64,000 nt of DNA from JAUVXJ01 sp964433755 (GTDB lineage: Bacteria > Chloroflexota > Anaerolineae > UBA7937 > B3-Chlor), in assembly GCA_964433755.1 (NCBI GenBank), contig CAYSSR010000003.1, positions 434,001 through 498,000 of the forward strand, given 5' to 3'. How positions within the stretch are numbered: the stretch's first letter is position 1; every line of letters starts with the position of its first letter. The translations under genes and the position numbers were made by a program. Shown one piece after another: positions 17,095 through 25,375 of the stretch. The notes beneath the pieces were generated by a model. The model was not told the origin of the DNA. It did no database searches and saw only the letters and a program-made list of their open reading frames with translations.

Positions 17095-19500
17095 CTAGCT
17101 CGGCTCGAGTACGAGCAGGCCCTCCATGTTTCGCTCTATGGCTTCCCTGGACCAGAGCAGCGGGTGGTAGTCGACGTTCTGCCACAAGGAGATCATGTCG
17201 TCGTAGTGCGCGTAAAAGACCAGCCCCGACTGGCCTGTGGTGTGGGTGCTGAGGGAGTTGTCGAAATCGCTGAGGTCCACGATCAGCCGCTGCGATACAC
17301 CGTGAGTCGTGTTATACGGCTCCTCCGTGTCGAAGCCGGCGGCGTTCACCGTGTACCCACTGCCGCCCACTTCCACGGGTCCTCTGTTGAACATCTTCTC
17401 CAGAACCGCGATCCCCGACTCCCCCAGCGGCTGGTGCACGAAGGTCGCGCCGTGGAGCCGCCCCCATGTCCAGGCGTGCGGCACATCTCCGAACCTGTTG
17501 CCCAGGTAGTCCAGGGCATCGGCGAAGCTGCGCAAGACCACGTCGTCCCTGGTCTCTCGCTGCGGTGTCCTCACGTCGTCGAACCAGGGGTTATCGGACT
17601 CCTGGATCATCTGCTCCAAAGCTATGTGGTGCCAGCTCCAGCTCCCGGTGTAGTCGGCCAGAAGCTCCTCTCCCAGCTCGTCACCGAAGGTGTTCTTCAC
17701 CAGTTGCAGGTAGAAGACCTGGAAGACGGCCGCACCGGTGCTCTCGGCGTCACTCCGGTAGTCCCAGTCGCGCAGCTCGTTCAAGGCTCGCTCCTGAAGG
17801 AACCCCTCGGGCTGGATTCGCAGGATGTAGGGAGTGAAGATCTCGGCGGGGATGGAGTAGGTATCTCCATGGATACGCTGGAAGTCCTCGATGTTCAGGG
17901 TCTGCTTCAGGCCAACCAGCTCCGTGATACGCTGTGCCCGGTGACCCACAGAGAAATCGTAGGCCAGGACGTAGGGATAGTCATCACCCACGACCTTGTT
18001 GTTGGCCGTGATCAGAGCATGGGTGGAAGGGTTGAACGAGTTGGGCAACTCGTCGAAGGGGATGTAGCCCTGCCATTCGTACTCTCCTGTCCAACCAGGC
18101 ACAGGCAGGAGGCCGGTGTGTCCGTCAGTGCGTATGGGAATCCGGCCCGGCGCCTGGTATCCGATGTTCCCCTCTGTGTCCGCGTAGACGAAGTTCTGCG
18201 ACGGAACCGCCCACAGCGCCAGGGCCGCCCTGAAGTCGTCCCAGTTGCTGGCCCCATCCAGTCCCAGCACCGCCTCCATCAGTTCGTTGGGCTCCAGGGC
18301 TGTCCAGCGGAAGGCCAGGACTTCGGAGAGGTCCTCCACGACGGGGGTGATGATCGGACCGTGGCGTGTGACCTGCACCCGCTCGACGACCGGATCCTGG
18401 CCCGAGACCTCGATCACCTCCTCAACGATCTCCATGTCCACCCATTGGCCCTGGTACTCATACTGGTCGGGGTCCTCTGGGTTCACCTTCTCAATGTAGA
18501 GGTCCTGCACGTCCGGCCCCAGGTTGGTGACCCCCCAGGCGATGTGCTCGTTGTGGCCTACGATGACCGCCGGCACACCGGGGAAGGAGTACCCCTCTAC
18601 GTTGAGGCCGCCGCCCACAAGATGGACCTCGTACCAGACGGACGGCATCTGGAGACCAAGGTGCATGTCATTGGCCAGAAGGGGCATCCCGGTCGCGGAC
18701 TTACTGCCGTCCACCACCCAGTTGTTGCTGCCTACGCCCGGCCCGCCACCTTCCAGGAGATCCTTCAGTGCGGCGGCTTGGGCGAGAAGCCCCTCGCTCT
18801 CCAGGTAGCTGTAGTCACCCACCTCAGGGGGGACGATGAGGGGAGAGTCGTCGGGGTACGGAGGGGCAAGCTCTCCTGCCCGCTCCTCCCCCAGGGCTTC
18901 GACCAATTGGGCGCGCAGCAGCTCCGCCTCCCAGTTGCCGCCCAGGTCCCAGGCCATGACCCTGCCCCAGGCGACGGTATCGGTGGGCGTCCAGGGCTCG
19001 GGCTCGACCCCCATGAGGGTGAACTCCAGGGGCAGCCTGTCGCGATGGGTCTCGATGAAGGCGTTCACTCCAGCAGAGTATGCCTCCAGCATAGCCTGAT
19101 GCTCCCCGGTGAGTCCCTCTGTCTCCTCTTCGGCCACACGCCGCCAGCCCAAGGTACGTACAAAGCGGTCCGTGTCCAGTGTGGCCTCGCCACAGATCTC
19201 CGATAGCGTGCCACTCGCTACGCGCCGGTTGAACTCCATCTGCCACAGACGGTCCTGGGCGGTAACGTATCCTTGCGCAAAGAAGAGGTCTTCTATGCTG
19301 TTGGCGTAGATGTGCGGCACACCCCACTCGTCGCGGTAGACCTCCACGGTGGACTGAAGACCGGCCAGCTTCACCGTTCCGTTGATGGTGGGGAAAGTCC
19401 GCCGGACGTACAGGGAGCCACCGATGACCCCCACTACCAGCACCACTGCCACAACGCAGCCCACGACCACACCAAGAATGGCTAGGCTTCTGCGCAGCAT
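17095..19500 (-). CDS. penicillin acylase family protein (N-terminal nucleophile hydrolase)
   Basis: ATG 19500 follows AAGGAGGAGAA, giving 801 residues. An N-terminal transmembrane anchor (about 9-31) is followed by the alpha chain, a spacer, and the autoprocessing site GPGVGSNNWVVDG, where Ser258 would become the beta-chain nucleophile. HNEHIAWGVTNLGPDVQDLY and PGVPAVIVGHNE are family-typical. Members hydrolyse amide bonds such as acyl-homoserine lactones, beta-lactams or lipopeptides; the substrate here is unknown. The length is normal. It has its own TTGACA-N18-TAGAAT promoter and heads a unit with the NHL/PQQ lipoprotein. Confidence 0.93.
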   Translation of the reverse strand: MLRRSLAILGVVVGCVVAVVLVVGVIGGSLYVRRTFPTINGTVKLAGLQSTVEVYRDEWGVPHIYANSIEDLFFAQGYVTAQDRLWQMEFNRRVASGTLSEICGEATLDTDRFVRTLGWRRVAEEETEGLTGEHQAMLEAYSAGVNAFIETHRDRLPLEFTLMGVEPEPWTPTDTVAWGRVMAWDLGGNWEAELLRAQLVEALGEERAGELAPPYPDDSPLIVPPEVGDYSYLESEGLLAQAAALKDLLEGGGPGVGSNNWVVDGSKSATGMPLLANDMHLGLQMPSVWYEVHLVGGGLNVEGYSFPGVPAVIVGHNEHIAWGVTNLGPDVQDLYIEKVNPEDPDQYEYQGQWVDMEIVEEVIEVSGQDPVVERVQVTRHGPIITPVVEDLSEVLAFRWTALEPNELMEAVLGLDGASNWDDFRAALALWAVPSQNFVYADTEGNIGYQAPGRIPIRTDGHTGLLPVPGWTGEYEWQGYIPFDELPNSFNPSTHALITANNKVVGDDYPYVLAYDFSVGHRAQRITELVGLKQTLNIEDFQRIHGDTYSIPAEIFTPYILRIQPEGFLQERALNELRDWDYRSDAESTGAAVFQVFYLQLVKNTFGDELGEELLADYTGSWSWHHIALEQMIQESDNPWFDDVRTPQRETRDDVVLRSFADALDYLGNRFGDVPHAWTWGRLHGATFVHQPLGESGIAVLEKMFNRGPVEVGGSGYTVNAAGFDTEEPYNTTHGVSQRLIVDLSDFDNSLSTHTTGQSGLVFYAHYDDMISLWQNVDYHPLLWSREAIERNMEGLLVLEPS

Positions 19501-19534
19501 TTCTCCTCCTCCTTCGCCCACGCGAACGTAGCCC

Positions 19535-19564
19535 ATTCTACCTGCTTTCCCTCACCCCTGTCAA
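19535..19564 (-). promoter_or_regulatory. promoter of the penicillin-acylase-family gene
   Basis: On the minus strand TTGACA (19564-19559) and TAGAAT (19540-19535) have an 18-base spacer. It is back to back with the plus-strand promoter at 19599-19607. Confidence 0.75.
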
Positions 19565-19595
19565 TGGAAGGTCAAAAGTGGAGAAATGCGCTCCA

Positions 19596-19611
19596 GTATG
19601 TTATAATACTT
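19596..19611 (+). promoter_or_regulatory. extended -10 promoter within a small palindrome
   Basis: TGTTATAAT at 19599-19607 is an extended -10 (TG-N-TATAAT). It lies within AGTAT-GTTATA-ATACT, a 5-bp inverted repeat that could bind a dimeric regulator. It points toward the molybdopterin-domain lipoprotein, whose ATG is 66 bases downstream. The -35 region is poor, as expected for extended -10 promoters. Confidence 0.6.
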
Positions 19612-19672
19612 ATGACACACCTCCTTGAGTTCACTGCATCGGGTTGTATGGACGTATGAAGGGAATAGAGGA

Positions 19673-20329
19673 ATGAAGCGCCTACTGATAGCCACCTTGA
19701 TCCTTGTGGCCCTGGTCTCGTGCGCGTCTCCAGCGCCCCCCGCGACTGAGGCTCCTTCGCCTACCGTGGCCGATCCGACACCGTCTCCCGAGGCCACTGC
19801 AACACCCCAAGAAAGCACCAGAGTCCCGGAGGGCATACAGTACATGCATCCGGCGGATGTGGACAACAGCATCCTGCCCATCACCCCTGTGGAGGAACTG
19901 CACCACACGGGGCAGCCGCAGGAGTACGACATCGACACGTATCGCCTGGTGGTGGATGGGCTGGTGGACAACCCATTGAGTCTATCCTACGACGAGGTGC
20001 GAGACTTCCCGCAGGTCACCGAGACGGTGCTGCTCATCTGTTCCGGGTTCTTCTGGGACAATGCAGAGTGGACCGGCACTCCCCTCAGGTTGATTCTGGA
20101 GGAAGCCGGGCTGTCGCCTGACGCGGCCAGCGTCCACATCGTGGGCGGGGACGGCTACCGGCAGCTCCTCTCGCTGGAGGAAGCCACAGCCGACGGCGTC
20201 TTCCTGGCCTACGAGGTCAACGGGGAGACGCTACCTACGGACCACGGCTACCCCTTGAGGCTAGTGGTCCGCCACCAGTACGGCTCCAAATGGGTCAAGT
20301 GGGTGGAGCACATTGAGGTCTTGCCGTAG
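19673..20329 (+). CDS. lipoprotein with sulfite-oxidase-type molybdopterin-binding domain
   Basis: ATG 19673 gives MKRLLIATLILVALVSCASP, a lipoprotein signal with Cys18, then a Pro/Thr linker and one Oxidored_molyb domain (about residues 70-215). DEVRDFPQVTETVLLICSGFFWDN holds the Cys that would ligate molybdenum in the family, followed by WTGTPLRLILEEAG and GYPLRLVVRHQYGSKWVKWVEHIEV. At 218 residues it has only the cofactor domain and no cytochrome or dimerisation domain, like YedY-like small members. The substrate is unknown. The stop at 20329 is followed by a repeat-rich intergenic region. Confidence 0.85.
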   Translation: MKRLLIATLILVALVSCASPAPPATEAPSPTVADPTPSPEATATPQESTRVPEGIQYMHPADVDNSILPITPVEELHHTGQPQEYDIDTYRLVVDGLVDNPLSLSYDEVRDFPQVTETVLLICSGFFWDNAEWTGTPLRLILEEAGLSPDAASVHIVGGDGYRQLLSLEEATADGVFLAYEVNGETLPTDHGYPLRLVVRHQYGSKWVKWVEHIEVLP

Positions 20330-20411
20330 CGCAGGACTTCGGCAGGCGCGCCTAGTAGCTATTCCGCAGCGTGGACAAGCATCCCGCAAAGCTGTTCAGC
20401 GGCATAGGCAA

Positions 20412-20450
20412 GCATCCTGAGTAGCTGCGAAGCAGCGTATCGAAGGGTGC
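20412..20450 (-). repeat. REP-like palindromic repeat, copy 1
   Basis: On the minus strand it reads GCACCCTTCGATACG, the hairpin GCTGC-TTC-GCAGC, then TACTCAGGATGC. Outer ends pair imperfectly. It faces copy 2 head to head. Confidence 0.75.
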
Positions 20451-20481
20451 GGCTGATTCTACCGCATCCCTTTGCACGCCC

Positions 20482-20518
20482 GCATGCTTCGATACGGCCT
20501 TCGGCCTACTCAGCATGC
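20482..20518 (+). repeat. REP-like palindromic repeat, copy 2
   Basis: GCATGCTTCGATACG, hairpin GGCC-TTC-GGCC, then TACTCAGCATGC. The outer GCATGC/GCATGC ends pair, and the inner hairpin differs from copy 1 on both arms while keeping complementarity. Confidence 0.75.
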
Positions 20519-20789
20519 TTCTCAAGGGCGCAGACCATCGCGTGTCTCCACCTCGTCTGCTGCCTGCCAATGCACCTTGACAAGCCAGAGCAATTGCGCT
20601 ATACTGGAGACGACAATAGAAGAACGCACTTAGCCACCTGTTGCCAATAGTGCAGCATGGCAGCCAAGCACGCGCAGAGAGGTTCGATACCCAACTCTGC
20701 ACGACAAGGCTCATCTCGCGCGGCGCGACGATGGGCCTTCTTCTTTTGTGACACGCCCAAACACTGAGCAGCAGGAGGACACCAGTGGA

Positions 20790-21644
20790 GTGAACAGCAA
20801 CGCCAGGGGAGTCGTGGCCTATCTGATCGGCGCCTTCACGATTGCCTGGGCCGACTTGGCCGTAGCGGGCTACTTGGGGTTCTCGTCGGACCCTCAGCAG
20901 TACCGAGTGGCCACTCTACCAGCGGTGTTCGCGCCTGCCGTGGCTGCCTATGTGGTTCGCAAGTGGGTCACGCGCGAGGGCTTCTCCGACGCGGGGTTGC
21001 GCCCAAATCTCCGCAAGAGATGGCCCTACTATCTCTTCGCCTGGTTCTACCCTGGGCTGATGGCGGTTGGCGCTATCGCCCTGATGATGTGCATGGGAGC
21101 ACGCCCAGCGGAGCCCATTCCTGCCTTCTGGTTGCTGTTCCGCGTAGCTCCATTGCCCCTGGAGCTCACCGTTGGGTCTCTCGCTGCCAGCACCCTGATC
21201 TGGGGTGAGGAATTCGGGTGGCGCGGCTACCTGCAAGTGCGCCTCCTGGCCCGCCGGCCTGCCCTGGCCGCGGTCGCGACCGGGCTCATCTGGGCACTGT
21301 GGCACGCCCCAGGGCTCTTATGGGGGGCGGTCTTGAGCATCGATCTCGCTCTCTCGGCCGTGGTGCTTGCCATGGGCGCAGTACTGGGATCGGTTGTGCT
21401 GGGTTGGCTGCGCCTGAGGACAGGCAGTATTTGGCCTGCGACTCTGTTCCACGCTGCCCAGAACACTGCGATCAGCGCGGGCACCCTCACAACGCTGATT
21501 TCCGTCATGGCAGGCCGGGGCTGGGACTGGAGCTGGATCTCCTGGGTACTCTACTTGATTCCCCTTGCAGCCTTGTGTGTTTGGATTCTTGTCACAAGAC
21601 AGCTCAGGTCTCAGGGCAGCAGTGAGGAAGGTGAGGGACGCTGA
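20790..21644 (+). CDS. CPBP family intramembrane glutamic protease
   Basis: I place the start at GTG 20790, about 11 bases after AGGAGG; GTG 20748 is a longer alternative with no ribosome site. The product has eight hydrophobic segments. The Abi/CPBP motifs are intact: GEEFGWRGYLQ (EExxxR), GLIWALWHAPGL (His of motif 2) and TLFHAAQNTA (motif 3 His and Asn). The family includes type II CAAX proteases and bacteriocin self-immunity proteins. It lies just upstream of the RHS array, but nothing ties it to that locus. Confidence 0.9.
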   Translation: MNSNARGVVAYLIGAFTIAWADLAVAGYLGFSSDPQQYRVATLPAVFAPAVAAYVVRKWVTREGFSDAGLRPNLRKRWPYYLFAWFYPGLMAVGAIALMMCMGARPAEPIPAFWLLFRVAPLPLELTVGSLAASTLIWGEEFGWRGYLQVRLLARRPALAAVATGLIWALWHAPGLLWGAVLSIDLALSAVVLAMGAVLGSVVLGWLRLRTGSIWPATLFHAAQNTAISAGTLTTLISVMAGRGWDWSWISWVLYLIPLAALCVWILVTRQLRSQGSSEEGEGR

Positions 21645-21758
21645 CCAGCGTTGTCCTGCATGGGAGCCTTGATCATCTGTCTGCATTCCGATGGAGCATA
21701 CGCCGCACGTATGAGCTGTCTCTGAGCCCCACGCGCGAAGAGGCGACTCGACTGAAGC

Positions 21759-23108
21759 TTGACAACTGAATGCGCCTACAGCGGCGACGGGGACAGGACC
21801 AGCAAGACCGTGGATGGAGACACCACCCAGTACGTCCTCGACCTGGCAGCCACGCTCCCCGTGGTGGTCAGCGACACCGAGGCCGTGTACCTCTACGGGC
21901 TGGACATCATCGCCCAGCAGCAGGCGGACCGGCAGTACTACTTCCACGATGGGCTGGGCAGCGTGCGGCAACTGCTCGACACCACAGGCGAGGTAGAAGC
22001 CAACTACGCCTACGATCCCTTCGGCGTGCCGGTGGTGGCCGGGGACACGTCCAACCCCCACCGGTTCACCGGCGAGGCCTGGGACGAGGAGGTGGAGCTG
22101 CTGTACCTGCGGGCCAGGCACTACCAGCCAGAGACGGGGAGGTTCATCACCAAGGATCCGTGGGGCGGTATGGGCTGGGTCCCGGGTACCCTCAACCGGT
22201 ATGTCTACACACAGAATAGACCGGTTCACTACACAGATCCTCACGGGCTTCAAGGCGAAGATGAAGATGAGTTCAACCCAGGACCCTACGTACCGCTTGA
22301 AGATAGGTTGCTCGAGCCGTACAGGCGGGCAGACCGGTGGGGCACCTTGACGTATGGTGGGCACTACTGGTTGACCGCCGCGGTAGAAAGGGATCCGCTG
22401 GTGCGCAAGGTCTTCGAGACGGTCATAAGGAGGTTGGAGACCCAGGCCAAGAGGCAGGAACGGATGGATCCAATCGAGTTCTTCTGCGTGGCGGTCACGG
22501 CCGCGAGGCAGCACATGCAGTCCTATTCCCCGTCGATGTGCACCTCGCTGCACGACGTCACGTGTGAGCGATTGACCCTGCGCATCGCCATGAACGGCGT
22601 GGCTGCCGTAGTCCAGAGACTCCACCGCCTCGACGAGGACAGACCCGATATCCCGTTCGAATGGGCTGCGGAGAGACGACCGTCAGCCGAACTGGTGACG
22701 TACGCCACTCCCGTCATAGAGCGTCCGATATTCGTCCAGCTGCGCGACACCTCACGGGCCTATAGCAGACTGAGCTATTCGCAGGAGGGGGCAACGCAGG
22801 ACAAGGTCTATCACTTCTTCACTCACGCTTTCATGGCCTATGAACAGAGGTGGGCGGGCCGACCGTCTACCATGGTAGACTTGTACAACGACTATGTTGG
22901 AAGAGGGTACGAGTTCCTAAGCCAAGTCAACTACACTTGGCAGTGCGTTCGACGTGGAGAGTGTCCTGACGATGTGCAGACTTACTCTTCCGACGATGTT
23001 GTGGCGAACCGATGGGGCACCTTCTTTGGACTGACTGCATTCGATGACCCGGCACGTATAGTCAGGCACTGCGCGAGGTTGGACTGTCGCATTGGACCAG
23101 GTATCTGA
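21759..23108 (+). CDS. orphan RHS core tip with variable C-terminal domain (tip 1)
   Basis: The first 135 residues are an RHS-repeat-associated core (QYYFHDGLGSVRQL, YAYDPFGVP, YLRARHYQPETGRFITKDPW) but the long N-terminal YD-repeat shell is missing: a TGA sits just before the TTG at 21759. The variable part begins after HYTDPHGL and is about 280 residues. Near its end DKVYHFFTHAF, a Glu-containing helix and DDVVANRWGTFFG recall the DK..H...E...D..AN..G pattern of YfiM-like proteins. No ribosome site is visible, so it may be silent and recombine into an intact RHS gene elsewhere. The core matches tip 2 without indels over about 405 bases. Confidence 0.75.
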   Translation: MTTECAYSGDGDRTSKTVDGDTTQYVLDLAATLPVVVSDTEAVYLYGLDIIAQQQADRQYYFHDGLGSVRQLLDTTGEVEANYAYDPFGVPVVAGDTSNPHRFTGEAWDEEVELLYLRARHYQPETGRFITKDPWGGMGWVPGTLNRYVYTQNRPVHYTDPHGLQGEDEDEFNPGPYVPLEDRLLEPYRRADRWGTLTYGGHYWLTAAVERDPLVRKVFETVIRRLETQAKRQERMDPIEFFCVAVTAARQHMQSYSPSMCTSLHDVTCERLTLRIAMNGVAAVVQRLHRLDEDRPDIPFEWAAERRPSAELVTYATPVIERPIFVQLRDTSRAYSRLSYSQEGATQDKVYHFFTHAFMAYEQRWAGRPSTMVDLYNDYVGRGYEFLSQVNYTWQCVRRGECPDDVQTYSSDDVVANRWGTFFGLTAFDDPARIVRHCARLDCRIGPGI

Positions 23109-23197
23109 TCACCCTGCGTGCGTGGTGAACCGCTACGGCCGGCCTGTCCGATTATCGGAGGCGACACCCGTACCGGGGACCATTTGAGGTAGTGAGA

Positions 23198-24145
23198 ATG
23201 AGCTGCACAAGCCGTTCCTTCAGTCTCGTCGGTATCTGTTGGCTGATGCTGTGGGTGGCAGGCTGCGGCGCGGCCTTGCCAGCGTTGGCGCCTGACTTGT
23301 CCCGCGAACAGATCGCTTGTCATAGTCGGCTCGTCTACCCTGGTGACTCCGACCTTCCATGCCTCCCCTATGAGATTCTGCTCCTAGACGGAGACGGCGG
23401 CCATCGCAGGCGTATCGGCTCTGGGATGATGCCGTCCTGGTCGCCAGATGGCGAGATACTGGTGGCCGTGGACGACTGTCTGTCTAGCCTCCAGCTAATC
23501 GAGGTGTCGACCGGTCACACGACCATGCTAGTCGATCTCTCGGAGTTTGCTGAGGCAATGAGCATCAAGCATCCCACATGGTCGCCAGATGGGCACACGA
23601 TTGCGTTTCGAGTGGACTATGGACGGCACGACGACATCTGGACCATTGAGGACGACGGAACGGGACTCAGACGACTGACAAGTCACAGCATCGGGTCCGC
23701 GGTCGGGTTACCCTCCTGGTCTCCTGCGGGCGAGTTACTTGCCTATGTGTGGCAGCAGGACTCAGCGCCAGAGCGCCAGGAGATTCGTGCAAGCGACCTT
23801 GTGGCAGGAGGGTTCATCCGCGTGACCCAGGAACCCCGCGACTATACTCGTGTCTCTTGGTCGCCTGACGGCGAGAGAATCGCTTTTGGGATCCTCGAGA
23901 CCGGGAGCGACGCCAGGGGCGAAATCCACATAGCTAACTCAGATGGTACTGGGGAGGAAGCCCTCGGGCCGGGGTTCTTGTACGGCTGGTCACCTGACGG
24001 CGAGAGAGTGTACTTCGAAATGCTGGGGGATGACTCCCTTTGGACGATGGACAGTGATGGATCGAACCGCACTCGATTGTTCGAGTTGGACTGCACAGAC
24101 CCCGTTTGGTCACCGGTACTTGAAGGGCACGCAACGAAAGACTGA
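23198..24145 (+). CDS. lipoprotein with WD40-like (PD40/TolB-type) propeller
   Basis: ATG 23198 (MSCTSRSFSLVGIC) follows GAGG at 8 bases; a GTG two codons upstream is the alternative. The signal peptide ends at LWVAGCGAAL (lipobox Cys). Repeats PSWSPDGEILVAV, PTWSPDGHTIAF, PSWSPAGELLAY, VSWSPDGERIAF and YGWSPDGERVYF are classic PD40 blades, five or six in all. It begins 89 bases after tip 1 in the same direction, occupying the position where an immunity gene is expected in RHS systems. A secreted propeller lipoprotein is an unusual immunity protein, so it may instead be cargo. Confidence 0.8.
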   Translation: MSCTSRSFSLVGICWLMLWVAGCGAALPALAPDLSREQIACHSRLVYPGDSDLPCLPYEILLLDGDGGHRRRIGSGMMPSWSPDGEILVAVDDCLSSLQLIEVSTGHTTMLVDLSEFAEAMSIKHPTWSPDGHTIAFRVDYGRHDDIWTIEDDGTGLRRLTSHSIGSAVGLPSWSPAGELLAYVWQQDSAPERQEIRASDLVAGGFIRVTQEPRDYTRVSWSPDGERIAFGILETGSDARGEIHIANSDGTGEEALGPGFLYGWSPDGERVYFEMLGDDSLWTMDSDGSNRTRLFELDCTDPVWSPVLEGHATKD

Positions 24146-24188
24146 AGTCAGCGGCCCGGTCCAGTGCCATAAGCTGCGTTGACATCAG

Positions 24189-25367
24189 TTGTCCAGCAAC
24201 CTTGAATGGGCCTTGACAACCGAATCCGCCTACAACGGCGATGGGGACAGGACCAGCAAGACCGTGAGCGGAGACACCACCCAGCACGTCCTCGACCTGG
24301 CAGCTACGCTCCCCGTGGTCGTCAGCGACACCGAGGCCGTGTACCTCTACGGGCTGGACATCATCGCCCAGCAGCAAGCGGAGCGGCAGTACTACTTCCA
24401 CGACGGGCTGGGCAGCGTGCGGCAGCTACTCGACAGCACAGGCGAGGTAGAAGCCAACTACGCCTACGATCCCTTCGGCGTGCCGGTCGTGGCGGGGGAC
24501 GCGTCCAACCCCTACCGGTTCACCGGCGAGGCCTGGGACGAGGAGGTGGAACTGCTCTACCTGCGGGCCAGGTACTACCAGCCGGAGACAGGGAGGTTCA
24601 TCATCAAGGATCCGTGGCCTGCGGACGTGCTCAGGCCGCTATCGTTGAACGGATGGGCCTACGTCGCCAACAACCCAGTCAACATGGCGGACCTGACGGG
24701 TCTCAAGGAATGGAAACGCAGCAGCTCGGACTTCGAGAGAATCGCTGAGAGACTATACGCAAGCACTCGTCCAAATATCGATTTCATACACCTGGAACCT
24801 CCGATTCCTACGGCGTGGGGCAGTTACGCACGGCCGGATGTCTTGAATTCCTGGACAGGCGATGTCTACGAGGTCGAGCCGCTCCACCTGCTGCCTGTGG
24901 CCTTCGCTGAGGCGATCTACTACAGGGACCTGCTAACGTGGGCGGGGGGAGGTGGGGTCAATTTCCGGGGACAGAAAGTCACTGCCCACTGGGCTTTGCC
25001 TGCGAGTGAGCCCAACAACTGGAACCTGACAACCTGGCAACTTGGTGGTCCCTTCCCAGAGATACGCAGGACCGGCTGGTTCTACACCCCTTATGGTTCG
25101 GAGTGCATCCCACGCGGCGTCGATTTCGTCGTGATGAGTCCAGGTGAGGGAGCAATGCTCTGGTGGCTTGAGCCAAGGCCGGAAACCGTTGCGGCGGCCT
25201 GCTTTGTCGCGGCCGGGTCGATTATCGTTGCGAACATCGTCATGGATATCATCACAGGTGGCGCTGATCTCTCGAATGAGCCGGCTGTTGTTGTCGTTGC
25301 CGGTGTGTTGATCGTCATTGGGCAAGAAAACCTACAATTGGCGAATGCTCCTGCCATCACAGACTAG
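24189..25367 (+). CDS. orphan RHS core tip with PD-(D/E)XK-like C-terminal domain (tip 2)
   Basis: Homology to tip 1 runs from TTG 24213 to about 24617 with the same length (offset 2454), then the C-termini diverge completely after KDPW. The variable domain contains RPDVLNSWTGDVYEVEP, resembling the PD...(D/E)xK core of restriction-endonuclease-fold toxins, though the final Lys is Glu (EVE). A hydrophobic segment and the tail VVVVAGVLIVIGQENLQ end the protein. No ribosome site precedes TTG 24189 or 24213, and no N-terminal shell exists. The stop codon overlaps the ribosome site of the next gene, the usual toxin-immunity arrangement. Confidence 0.72.
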   Translation: MSSNLEWALTTESAYNGDGDRTSKTVSGDTTQHVLDLAATLPVVVSDTEAVYLYGLDIIAQQQAERQYYFHDGLGSVRQLLDSTGEVEANYAYDPFGVPVVAGDASNPYRFTGEAWDEEVELLYLRARYYQPETGRFIIKDPWPADVLRPLSLNGWAYVANNPVNMADLTGLKEWKRSSSDFERIAERLYASTRPNIDFIHLEPPIPTAWGSYARPDVLNSWTGDVYEVEPLHLLPVAFAEAIYYRDLLTWAGGGGVNFRGQKVTAHWALPASEPNNWNLTTWQLGGPFPEIRRTGWFYTPYGSECIPRGVDFVVMSPGEGAMLWWLEPRPETVAAACFVAAGSIIVANIVMDIITGGADLSNEPAVVVVAGVLIVIGQENLQLANAPAITD

Positions 25368-25375
25368 GAGAACCC

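Larger units (their letters stand above)
20330..20789. other. intergenic region with palindromic repeats
   Basis: No supported gene. It holds two well-formed copies, in opposite orientation, of a palindromic repeat family also present near 59229 and 62046-62317, plus degenerate pieces at about 20350-20411. After the repeats only a short AT-richer stretch (20580-20650) precedes the next gene. Confidence 0.6.

Noticed and set aside
16429..19206. Very long plus-strand open frame (over 900 codons)
   Set aside because: It is antisense to the penicillin-acylase and NHL/PQQ genes; GC-rich codon use leaves the opposite frame open. The product is Val/Gly/Arg/His-rich with no domain and no ribosome site.
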